25,768 nucleotides of DNA from Bacteroidales bacterium (GTDB lineage Bacteria; Bacteroidota; Bacteroidia; Bacteroidales; Paludibacteraceae). The position numbers were made by a program, and so were the translations under genes. The notes beneath the pieces were generated by a model. It made no database searches. It was given only the letters and a program-made list of their open reading frames with translations, and had not been told where the DNA came from. Each line of letters opens with the position of its first letter. Position 1 is the stretch's first letter. Of this stretch, positions 13,326 through 20,841 are shown piece after piece. Location of the stretch: NCBI GenBank assembly GCA_900767385.1, contig CAAFYY010000056.1, positions 1-25,768 of the forward strand, read 5' to 3'.

Positions 13326-14927
13326 TTATTGTACGTTAGCGATGTTAGAGTTGAGCACTTGGCTAGCGTTGCGGTCGGAGCTTGTGTAGTTAGATACGAA
13401 AGCTACAACTTGCATGTTAGCGAGGTCGGTGTCAACAGGCATACCTTTTGTACCGGTGATAGCAGCAGGGATTTTGTAGGTGAATGTCATGCTGTATGAG
13501 CCGTCAGCGTTGGCGGTCATAGCGTCACCCCAAGCTGATGTCATGCGAGCACGTACGGTGTGGTCGTGATCGTAGTTGGCACCACCGTTTGATTGGTAAC
13601 CGATGATGTGGTTTTGGATCAAGAACACGTTCATGCGAGCGCCGCTCATTTCAGCGAGGAAATCGCCAGAAACGGTAACGGTGAGTGTGCTGTCGGTAGC
13701 GAGTTGGCAAGCCACGTTTACAGAAACGAAAGCAGGAACGTTCAAGAATTTGTTGAACATAGCAGCTGTGGTGTTGCCTGGGTGGAAGATTGGGTACTCA
13801 GAGTTGAAGCCGAAAGCGGTTGGGTTGGTACGGTCGAGCATACAAGCTGGAGCGTAGGTGCCGCCTGTGCCGTAGAACCATGTGTACTCTTTAGAAGCGG
13901 CTACGGTGTAGTCGTCTTCGTAGTAACCAACGTGGTGTGTGATCCAGGTTACTTTGTCTTGGATGCTTGCGATAGAGTTGCGGAGAGTTTGCTCACCTGC
14001 TGGGCAGTTAGGGCAAGAGGTGCCGGTGAATTGTTCGATGAGCACTTTGCGAGGAGCTGACTCGTTGTAGAACATCTGTTTGCCAGATACGGTGTTCATG
14101 TCGCCATCAACGCCAGCTTCGATGGTGAATGTGCTTTCGCCTGTGCCAGCTGTCAAACCGTCGAATGTGAAGTGAACTGGTTTGCCGTTAGGCATCTCTT
14201 CGTCGATGGTGATGGTTTTGCTGTTGCTGCCGTCTTTGAATGTTACGGTAGCACCTTTTACAGGAGCAACACCATAGTTGGTGATCACGCCGGTAACTTT
14301 GTTGTTGGCTGATTTTTGAACGTATTGGTCGTATTCAAGTTCGCTGACTTGGATGTCGCACTGTTTCATAGCTGAGTAGTCGCCACCAGTTGCGATAGCT
14401 TGGATGCTTACGCGGCCGGTGATGCCAGCGTCGCCGAGACGATACCATTTGTCGCCGATAGCGATTTGGTCAGAGAGTTGGTTTTTGTTTTTAGCGGTGT
14501 TGTAGCCGATGATGTAACCAGCGCCTTCAACGGTGTAACCGATCCATACTGGTTTGCCGCTTTCGAGGGTGTAAGGAGTGTTGAGCTCGATGTATTGCCA
14601 GCCCTTGCCTTGGAAGGTGAAGTCTTGTGAATAGAAAGGAGTGCCTTCTTTTTCGTAAGACAACCAAACTTTACAGTTGCTAACTTCGCCCATCAAACCT
14701 ACGCGTACGCCTACGATTTTTGTAGCTTTGTCAACCCACTGTGTGTCGGCCAATTGAATACAAGCTTTGAAAGTGTTGTTGCTGGAGTTGCCTACACCAT
14801 CTTCGATAGTGTTGTTGCACCAACCCAACAAGATTGTGCCTTTGTCTTTGTTTTGTGGACCATTGCCGCAAGATGCAAAGAACAAAGCAACTACTGCCAA
14901 GAGGCAGAAAAACAATGATTTCTTCAT
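13326..14927 (-). CDS. Omp28-related lipoprotein with CPNC thioredoxin motif
   Basis: A 533-residue exported lipoprotein. MKKSLFFCLLAVVALFFASC is the signal peptide with the lipobox cysteine at residue 20. Residues about 30-180 form a beta-rich domain of unrecognised family; about 190-285 look like an Ig-like/CARDB-type domain (NKVTGVITNYGVAPVKGATVTF). From about 293 the Omp28 domain begins with KVLIEQFTGTSCPNCPAGEQ, a thioredoxin-like fold with the pair Cys305/Cys308. Omp28 was described as an outer-membrane lipoprotein and antigen in Porphyromonas; its biochemical activity is not established. The CxxC suggests redox activity or a metal-binding role. The gene stands alone with its own terminator, next to the T9SS cargo gene. 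Confidence 0.85.
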   Translation of the reverse strand: MKKSLFFCLLAVVALFFASCGNGPQNKDKGTILLGWCNNTIEDGVGNSSNNTFKACIQLADTQWVDKATKIVGVRVGLMGEVSNCKVWLSYEKEGTPFYSQDFTFQGKGWQYIELNTPYTLESGKPVWIGYTVEGAGYIIGYNTAKNKNQLSDQIAIGDKWYRLGDAGITGRVSIQAIATGGDYSAMKQCDIQVSELEYDQYVQKSANNKVTGVITNYGVAPVKGATVTFKDGSNSKTITIDEEMPNGKPVHFTFDGLTAGTGESTFTIEAGVDGDMNTVSGKQMFYNESAPRKVLIEQFTGTSCPNCPAGEQTLRNSIASIQDKVTWITHHVGYYEDDYTVAASKEYTWFYGTGGTYAPACMLDRTNPTAFGFNSEYPIFHPGNTTAAMFNKFLNVPAFVSVNVACQLATDSTLTVTVSGDFLAEMSGARMNVFLIQNHIIGYQSNGGANYDHDHTVRARMTSAWGDAMTANADGSYSMTFTYKIPAAITGTKGMPVDTDLANMQVVAFVSNYTSSDRNASQVLNSNIANVQ

Positions 14928-15019
14928 AGTGTTATTTGTTTATTAAGTAATATATTTTCTGTTTTTAATGAGGTGTCAGGTCTTGTCTATTACAATATGA
15001 GACTATTGCGCATAGTATA

Positions 15020-15041
15020 CAAAATTAGACCTTGCAAAATT
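15020..15041 (-). promoter_or_regulatory. Two candidate -7 elements of the Omp28 gene
   Basis: Minus-strand TAATTTTG occurs twice, at 15027-15020 and 15041-15034, both matching TAnnTTTG. They lie 92 and 106 nt upstream of the start codon. A TTG at 15067-15065 is 23 nt from the outer copy, slightly too far for an ideal -33. Which one is used cannot be told. Confidence 0.4.
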
Positions 15042-15188
15042 AAATATAAATATTTAGATAATTGCAATTTTTATCTTAATTTCTTAGATTCCGACAATAT
15101 TCTTATAGTTTGAAAGTTTTAGCCCCTTGTGTAGGCTCTGTCTTGTTAGTTTTATTGAAAAAACGAGACTATGCTTTCTTTTTTCTAT

Positions 15189-15523
15189 GATTTTTCTCGC
15201 AGGACATTTTTTGGCACGCTTATTGATTATAGGATTCCTGCTTTGCGGATTTCCCAAAAAGATGTTGTAGGGTGGGTCATGGAGCAATCGATTTCGCATC
15301 GCAGATTTTCCTTGCCGTTTTTCGCGGTTCTGTTTGTGCGGGAGTTGATTTTCTGTCGTTCGTGTCGCACTCGGATTCTTTTCTCTTTTTTGTGAGAAAG
15401 AAAAACTCCCTATCGATTGTCGACCGCAGATTTTATGGCCTGTTTTGCCGCTTCCGTTTTCTTCGTTGGTGTTTTGAGGATGAAAATGGTGAAATCCGTT
15501 TGTCGGCTAAGATTTTTCTCGCA
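15189..15523. repeat. Degenerate direct-repeat words in the T-rich spacer
   Basis: The 13-mer GATTTTTCTCGCA occurs at 15189-15201 and 15511-15523, and the 10-mer CGCAGATTTT at 15300-15309 and 15425-15434. They resemble the CGCAGATTT-type words I recall from spacers of other Bacteroidales; that link is from memory and untested. No regular period or flanking duplication is visible. Confidence 0.35.
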
Positions 15524-15715
15524 AAGTTGTCCGAATCCTCTTGGGTTGTGCATATCCTTGTGTCGGAAATAATGCTTTCCTTTGGCGTCACGATATTTTT
15601 GCGTTCATAGATTTTGAATGGTATTTGGGGATGCGTACGGTCGGGAAATCGTTGTCCAGATTTTTTTTTTGAAAAAATGTTGTCACATTATGATTCTGCC
15701 ATCGTATTATATATG

Positions 15716-15723
15716 TAACTTTG
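15716..15723 (+). promoter_or_regulatory. Candidate -7 element of rmuC
   Basis: TAACTTTG matches TAnnTTTG and lies 106 nt upstream of the rmuC start. No TTTG at the -33 distance. The leader contains a weak inverted repeat, TATCC/GGATA (15760-15775). Confidence 0.45.
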
Positions 15724-15829
15724 GAGCCGTAGCGCCATAGCATATTCCTGGTTGGCCGATATCCCCTTGCGGATACATTATATATATAGTATTTTACTTT
15801 CATTACTAACAAAATAAACTCAAAGAAAA

Positions 15830-17227
15830 ATGCAATTCTTATTTCTTGCAATTGGTTTAGTGTCAGGCTTTCTCATCGGTCTCCTTTGGGACCGTAGTCG
15901 TGTTTCCGAGTGGAAGTCGCGCAGTGAGTCGCAGCAGCATGCCCTTGAAGCGCAGAAGGCTGATGCCCAACAGGATCTCGACCGTCAACTTGCGTTGTCG
16001 GAGAAACATCATCAGGAGACCATTGAGGCTCTAAAAGAGTCGTTTGAGAATCAAAAACAAACTCTCTCCCAGCAGTATCAGAAGATGCTGGACGAGAAAG
16101 AGTCTGCCCATGCCACACTTATCGAGAACATGGAGAGCAACCACAAAGCAGCCGAAGAGGCGCTTCAGAAGCGTTTTGACGAGACCATCAACAAGACCGT
16201 CTCGCAACTCCAGAACTCCGCCAACGACATGCTCCGTCAGCGTCAGAACGAATTCGCCGCTTCGAGCACTCGCGACCTCGGTCAACTCGTCAACCCTCTC
16301 AAGGAGACCATCGAAAAGATGAAACAGGCGATGGACGACAACTCCACCAAGCAGACCGAGATTGGTGCTGAGTTGCGCACCAATGTCGCCCAGATGATTA
16401 CGCAGAGTCAGGCTGCCAAAGAGAGTGCCGACGAGTTGTCGCGTGTGCTCCGTCGCAGCAATCAGGTTCAAGGCAGCTTCGGCGAAATCGTCTTGGAAGA
16501 ACTCCTCACAGCCCATGGCCTTACACGTGGCGTACACTTTGACACTCAGTCTGTTCTCAATGGCAACGAAACCGACCGCCGCCGTCCCGACGTCATCCTC
16601 CATCTCGATCAAACACGTGAGGTTGTCATCGACTCCAAAGTCTCCCTCTCGGCTTATATGGACTATGTCAACGCCCCGACCGACGTCTTGAAGAAAGAGG
16701 CGCTTGCTCGTCATATCAAAAGTGTTGAGGACCACGTCAAAGAACTCACCAACAAAGACTACAGCAGCTACATCAAGTCGCCGAAAGTCAGCATGGACTA
16801 CGTCATCATGTTCATGCCTCACTCTGCCGCCCTTTGGACTGCCCTCAATGCCAAACCGGAACTCTGGCGTAACGCCATGGAGAAGAATGTCTTCATCGCC
16901 GACGAACAGACCCTCTTTGCCGCCTTGAAAATCGTGCAACTCACTTGGCAGCAAATCCGTCAGGCCGAGAACCATGAGGAGGTGTTCACCCTCGCCAACA
17001 CGATGATAGAGCGCGTCGGCATGTTCATGGAACACTACCAGAAAGTTGGCAAGGCGCTGAATCAGGCACAGAAAGCCTACGAAGATGGCGAGAGAAAACT
17101 CGTAGAGCAGGGGCAGAGCATCCCGCAGACCGCCCGTCAACTCATTCAACTCGGTGCGCGCAACAGCGACAAGCACCCGCTCCCGCAAGCCGTCCTTGAA
17201 GCGCCGCTGACGCTGTTGGAAAAATAA
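15830..17227 (+). CDS. rmuC: DNA recombination protein RmuC
   Basis: A 465-residue RmuC-family protein. Residues 1-20 (MQFLFLAIGLVSGFLIGLLW) form an N-terminal membrane anchor. Residues about 25-145 are a long charged coiled coil. The C-terminal half is the conserved RmuC domain with QGSFGEIVLEELL (214-226), RRPDVILHL (251-259) and VVIDSKVSLSAYMDYV (265-280); the spaced acidic residues and DSK match a PD-(D/E)xK nuclease core. In E. coli rmuC loss raises inversions at short inverted repeats, and the family has been linked to defence against foreign DNA. The start is the first ATG, giving a normal anchor. It precedes a TonB receptor gene by 54 nt, probably in one operon. Confidence 0.93.
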   Translation: MQFLFLAIGLVSGFLIGLLWDRSRVSEWKSRSESQQHALEAQKADAQQDLDRQLALSEKHHQETIEALKESFENQKQTLSQQYQKMLDEKESAHATLIENMESNHKAAEEALQKRFDETINKTVSQLQNSANDMLRQRQNEFAASSTRDLGQLVNPLKETIEKMKQAMDDNSTKQTEIGAELRTNVAQMITQSQAAKESADELSRVLRRSNQVQGSFGEIVLEELLTAHGLTRGVHFDTQSVLNGNETDRRRPDVILHLDQTREVVIDSKVSLSAYMDYVNAPTDVLKKEALARHIKSVEDHVKELTNKDYSSYIKSPKVSMDYVIMFMPHSAALWTALNAKPELWRNAMEKNVFIADEQTLFAALKIVQLTWQQIRQAENHEEVFTLANTMIERVGMFMEHYQKVGKALNQAQKAYEDGERKLVEQGQSIPQTARQLIQLGARNSDKHPLPQAVLEAPLTLLEK

Positions 17228-17281
17228 TTGCCGAAAAGAGGTAATAAAAACTCCTTTTCTCCGTTTAATAAAAGGTTATCT

Positions 17282-19747
17282 ATGCGAAAATCGCTCTCCA
17301 TACTCCTCGCACTCCTCTTCTGTGTCACCGCTCTGATGGCTCAGAAGAAGGTCTATGTGCGTGGTTATGTGGTTGATGAGCAGAAACATGCGATAGACCT
17401 TGCCAACGTCATCCAGTTGGGAACAAACAACGGAACGACCACCAACGAACAAGGATATTACGAGTTGAACTGTGAATACAAAGACAGTCTCACACTCCAA
17501 TTCTCCTTCGTTGGTTATGAGACCATCTCCCGCACCTTCGCACCAGGAACCTCCATCTCCATCAACCTCTCCATAACCCTCCCAGTGGCAGCCAAGGAGC
17601 TCGGTACGTTGGAGGTGCGCAGCTATCAGCGCGACGAAAATACGATGCTCAAGATTGACACCAAACAGGTGCAGCTCGTTCCCGATGCTTCTGGCGGAGG
17701 AGTGGAGAACCTCATCAAGATGCAGGCCGGTGTCAGTTCCCACAACGAGCTCAGTTCGCAGTACTCCGTCCGCGGCGGCAGCTATGATGAGAACTGTATC
17801 TATGTCAACGGCATCGAAATCTATCGTCCGCTCCTCGTTCGCTCGGGTCAGCAAGAGGGCATGAGTTTCATCAACAGCGACTTGGTAGAATCGGTCAACT
17901 TCTCTGCTGGCGGCTTCTCTGCCAAATATGGCGACAAGATGTCGTCCGTCCTCGACGTCACCTACAAAAAGCCAGAACGCAAATTTGAAGCCTCTCTCTC
18001 GGGCAGTCTCTTGGGTGCCACCGCCTACGTCGGCAGTGCCTCGAAGCGATTTACGCAGATACATGGTTTCCGCTACCGCACATCGCAATACCTCCTCGGC
18101 TCTCTCGATACCAAAGGCAACTACGACACCTGGTTCGTTGACTACCAGACCTTCATGACCCTGAAACTCTCCGACCGTTGGAGTATGGAGTTCTTAGGCA
18201 ATATCTCCCAAAACACCTACCGCTTCATCCCACGCACGACAGAGGTCTCCTTCGGTACGACCTCCATGGCGCGTAATCTTACCATCTACTACGACGGTCA
18301 GGAGCGCGACCGCTTCCGCACGATGACGGGATCGCTCGGACTCAGGTATCAGTTTACGCCAAACTCCCATATCATCTGGAACACCTCGGTCTTCAATACT
18401 AACGAGCAGGAGAACTACGATATCCTTGGTGCCTATCTCCTTTCGGAACTGAGCTACGACGAGAACGGCAACATGACCAAAGGCGACGAACTCGGCACTG
18501 GCACCTATCATCAGCACGCACGCAACCGGCTCTCTGCCACTGTGGCCAGTGTAGCCATGAAGGCTGTCATGAAGGTAGGTGCCACCCAGATGGAAGCTGG
18601 CGCCAGCTACCAGCGCGAGATGATTACCGACCGTATCCAAGAGTGGGAGCGTCGCGACTCCGCCGACTATAGTCTGCCGTACGACCCCAATGCCGTTCGC
18701 CTCAGCTACAACCTCGCGTCGGCCGTTCAACTCACCACCTCCCGACTGCAGGGCTATGTTGAAGACACCTACCGCTATCAAGGCGATAAACTCACCTGGA
18801 ACTTCAATGCCGGCATCCGCATCAACTATTGGAGCTTCAACCGTCAACTTCTTGTGTCACCTCGTATGTCCGTTGCCCTCATGCCTCATTGGAAACACGA
18901 CATGACCTTCCGACTCGCTGCCGGTGTTTACGATCAGGCGCCGTTCTACAAGGAGATACGCAAGACCGAAGTGGATGAACAAGGTAATGCCTTCGTCGCA
19001 CTCAACAAAAACATCTCGGCTCAGAAATCTTTCAATGTCCTTTTGGGTTACGACTACTACTTCCGTCTGTGGAACCGTCCGTTCAAATTCTCAACCGAAG
19101 CGTATCTGAAATATGTCAACGACGTCATCTCCTACAACGTGAATAATATGCAGGTTCGCTACTCGGGCGAGAACGATGCCACAGCCTACACGATGGGCGT
19201 CGACTTCAAACTCTTCGGTGAATTCGTTCCGGGAACCGACTCGTGGATCTCCTTCTCGCTGATGCGTTCCAAGGAGGATATCCTCAATGACCACTACAGC
19301 GTCTACAGCAACACCGGCGCCCTCCTCGGCGAGGTGTTCCCGGGTCCTATCTCACGCCCGAACGAACAGCGATACAGCGTCTCGATATTCTTCCAGGATT
19401 ACCTCCCGAACCATCCCGAGTACCGCATGTACCTCAAATTCATCTGGGCTGACGGTCTCCCGTTCGGTCCTCCTAACACCGAGCGCTATCAGGCTGTCTT
19501 CCGCAGCGACCCTTACCGCCGTGTCGACATCGGATTCTCTCGCGGATTCATGCGCGGACGCGAGAAATTCATGAGTCGACAAAACGTCGTTCAGTCGTGG
19601 TGGATCAATGTTGAACTTTTCAACTTGTTGAATATCAAAAACGAAAACAGCTATTATTGGTTCTCCGATATCTATGGAAATCAATATGCTGCCCCTAACT
19701 ACCTCACTGGCTTCACCCCCAACCTGAAGCTGGTGGTCAACTTTTAA
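17282..19747 (+). CDS. TonB-dependent outer-membrane receptor with carboxypeptidase-like domain
   Basis: An 821-residue outer-membrane transporter. The start at 17282 gives MRKSLSILLALLFCVTALMAQ, a signal peptide; the longer frame from 17228 would hide it behind 18 polar residues. Residues about 22-105 are the carboxypeptidase-regulatory-like beta domain common in Bacteroidota receptors (VRGYVVDEQ, NEQGYYEL, FVGYETI). The plug follows at about 125-230 with MQAGVSSHNELSSQYSVRGG and NCIYVNGIEIYRP. The remainder alternates short aromatic-rich strands typical of a 22-strand barrel and ends in NLKLVVNF with a terminal phenylalanine. No SusD partner is adjacent, so it is not a classical Sus glycan pair, and the ligand is unknown. 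It probably shares the rmuC transcript. Confidence 0.9.
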   Translation: MRKSLSILLALLFCVTALMAQKKVYVRGYVVDEQKHAIDLANVIQLGTNNGTTTNEQGYYELNCEYKDSLTLQFSFVGYETISRTFAPGTSISINLSITLPVAAKELGTLEVRSYQRDENTMLKIDTKQVQLVPDASGGGVENLIKMQAGVSSHNELSSQYSVRGGSYDENCIYVNGIEIYRPLLVRSGQQEGMSFINSDLVESVNFSAGGFSAKYGDKMSSVLDVTYKKPERKFEASLSGSLLGATAYVGSASKRFTQIHGFRYRTSQYLLGSLDTKGNYDTWFVDYQTFMTLKLSDRWSMEFLGNISQNTYRFIPRTTEVSFGTTSMARNLTIYYDGQERDRFRTMTGSLGLRYQFTPNSHIIWNTSVFNTNEQENYDILGAYLLSELSYDENGNMTKGDELGTGTYHQHARNRLSATVASVAMKAVMKVGATQMEAGASYQREMITDRIQEWERRDSADYSLPYDPNAVRLSYNLASAVQLTTSRLQGYVEDTYRYQGDKLTWNFNAGIRINYWSFNRQLLVSPRMSVALMPHWKHDMTFRLAAGVYDQAPFYKEIRKTEVDEQGNAFVALNKNISAQKSFNVLLGYDYYFRLWNRPFKFSTEAYLKYVNDVISYNVNNMQVRYSGENDATAYTMGVDFKLFGEFVPGTDSWISFSLMRSKEDILNDHYSVYSNTGALLGEVFPGPISRPNEQRYSVSIFFQDYLPNHPEYRMYLKFIWADGLPFGPPNTERYQAVFRSDPYRRVDIGFSRGFMRGREKFMSRQNVVQSWWINVELFNLLNIKNENSYYWFSDIYGNQYAAPNYLTGFTPNLKLVVNF

Positions 19748-19751
19748 AAAC

Positions 19752-19796
19752 AAAAAAAAATCGGCATCAGCACACAATAAAAATGCATCTGATGCG
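19752..19796. other. A-run and inverted repeat between TonB receptor and rpoD
   Basis: GCATCAG (19764-19770) pairs with CTGATGC (19789-19795) over an 18-nt gap, and a smaller palindrome GCATC-T-GATGC lies at 19785-19795. A run of nine A precedes it, so on the minus strand it would look like a stem followed by a T-run, a weak terminator pointing against the genes. No rightward terminator for the TonB gene and no TAnnTTTG word for rpoD is visible here. Confidence 0.3.
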
Positions 19797-19831
19797 TTAT
19801 AATAATCTACAAGAAGAACCAAAATTTATAT

Positions 19832-20695
19832 ATGAGACAACTTAAAATTCAAAAGTCAATTACTGGCAGAGAAAGTGCTTCCTTGGAGAAGTACATGCAA
19901 GAAATTGGTCGTGAAGAACTTATCAACATGGACGAAGAGGTGGAACTCGCCCAAAAGATTCGCTCTGGTGATAAGAAAGCGCTCGATAAATTGGTGAAAG
20001 CAAACCTCCGTTTCGTCATTTCTGTAGCAAAACAGTATCAAAACCAGGGTCTTGCCCTCGCAGACCTCATTAACGAAGGTAACATTGGCCTCATCAAGGC
20101 CGCAGAGAAATTCGACGAGACACGTGGCTTCAAATTCATCTCTTATGCAGTATGGTGGATCCGTCAGTCCATCATGCAGGCTCTTGCAGAACAATCACGT
20201 ATTGTTCGTCTTCCTGCCAACCAAGTAGGTTCTCAAAACAAAATTAAACACGCCATCCAACGCTTTGAACAAGAGTATGAACGCATGCCTTCCGTTGAGG
20301 AACTCTCTGAGGAACTCGACATGCCGCTCGATAAGGTTGATGGCCTCTTGAGAAACAGCGGACGTCACGTCTCACTCGATGCCCCACTCACTGAAGGTGA
20401 AGAAGGCACCCGTCTGGATGTGATTCCTGGTGACGACATTCCTGTCACCGACGACGGACTAATCAAGGAATCGCTGTTCATCGAATTGGATACCGCCCTT
20501 AAATGCATCCTCAACGAGAGAGAACAGGCTGTAATCAAAAAGTCGTTCGGACTCGGTTGCGCCGAGATGACTCTCGACGAAGTGGCACAGGACCTCGGTC
20601 TAACTCGTGAACGCGTAAGACAAATCAAGGATAAAGCGTTGAAGCACCTTCGTATCAGCGACAAAAACAAGGTGTTGAAAACCTATCTCGGATAA
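19832..20695 (+). CDS. rpoD: Primary RNA polymerase sigma factor RpoD/SigA
   Basis: The housekeeping sigma factor, 287 residues. It lacks region 1.1, as is usual in Bacteroidota. Region 1.2 begins near SLEKYMQEIGREELI (17-31). Region 2 covers about 52-135 with KANLRFVISVAKQYQNQGL, LADLINEGNIGLIKAAEKFD and the -10 recognition helix KFISYAVWWIRQSIMQAL (101-118). Region 3 is about 136-195. Region 4 is about 220-285 with the helix-turn-helix LDEVAQDLGLTRERVRQIKDKAL (248-270). This protein should read the TAnnTTTG/TTTG promoters seen throughout the window. The gene is single, 84 nt after the TonB receptor gene, and ends at a strong terminator. Confidence 0.97.
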   Translation: MRQLKIQKSITGRESASLEKYMQEIGREELINMDEEVELAQKIRSGDKKALDKLVKANLRFVISVAKQYQNQGLALADLINEGNIGLIKAAEKFDETRGFKFISYAVWWIRQSIMQALAEQSRIVRLPANQVGSQNKIKHAIQRFEQEYERMPSVEELSEELDMPLDKVDGLLRNSGRHVSLDAPLTEGEEGTRLDVIPGDDIPVTDDGLIKESLFIELDTALKCILNEREQAVIKKSFGLGCAEMTLDEVAQDLGLTRERVRQIKDKALKHLRISDKNKVLKTYLG

Positions 20696-20721
20696 CGTCA
20701 GACATACGGGAAAAAGATTTG

Positions 20722-20753
20722 AAAGGACATACCTTCGGGTGTGTCCTTTTTTT
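20722..20753 (+). terminator. Rho-independent terminator of rpoD
   Basis: GGACATACC (20725-20733) pairs with GGTGTGTCC (20738-20746) with one G-U pair around a TTCG tetraloop closed by C-G, an exceptionally stable loop. Seven T residues follow. Confidence 0.93.
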
Positions 20754-20766
20754 GTTGCTCCGTCGA

Positions 20767-20798
20767 TTTGTTATTCTCCTAAAAAAAGAGTAAATTTG
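20767..20798 (+). promoter_or_regulatory. Promoter of dnaX
   Basis: A -33 TTTG (20767-20770) and a -7 TAAATTTG (20791-20798) are separated by exactly 20 nt, a full match to the Bacteroidota consensus. It lies 43 nt upstream of the dnaX ATG and just after the rpoD terminator. Confidence 0.8.
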
Positions 20799-20841
20799 CA
20801 GACTATAATTAAGAGCATAAATCTCGCCAAACAACCCACTC

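Larger units (their letters stand above)
14928..15829. other. Long T-rich intergenic region without a credible gene
   Basis: About 900 bp between the divergent Omp28 and rmuC genes. Short open frames exist on both strands, but they are rich in Phe/Ser/Arg/Leu and overlap each other. They lack recognisable domains and look like chance frames of T-rich DNA. Repeated words are present: GATTTTTCTCGCA at 15189-15201 and 15511-15523, and CGCAGATTTT at 15300-15309 and 15425-15434. Promoter words for the flanking genes lie at the two ends. The middle could hold a small RNA or a decayed repeat, but nothing definite is seen. Confidence 0.6.

Noticed and set aside
15272..15610. 112-codon open frame on the plus strand in the T-rich spacer
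   Set aside because: Composition is Phe/Ser/Arg-rich with no domain, no promoter or start context, and overlapping frames on both strands are equally open.
16031..17188. 385-codon open frame on the minus strand opposite rmuC
   Set aside because: Antisense shadow of a gene with biased codon use; Leu/Val/Asp-rich and without domain, while the plus strand encodes complete RmuC.
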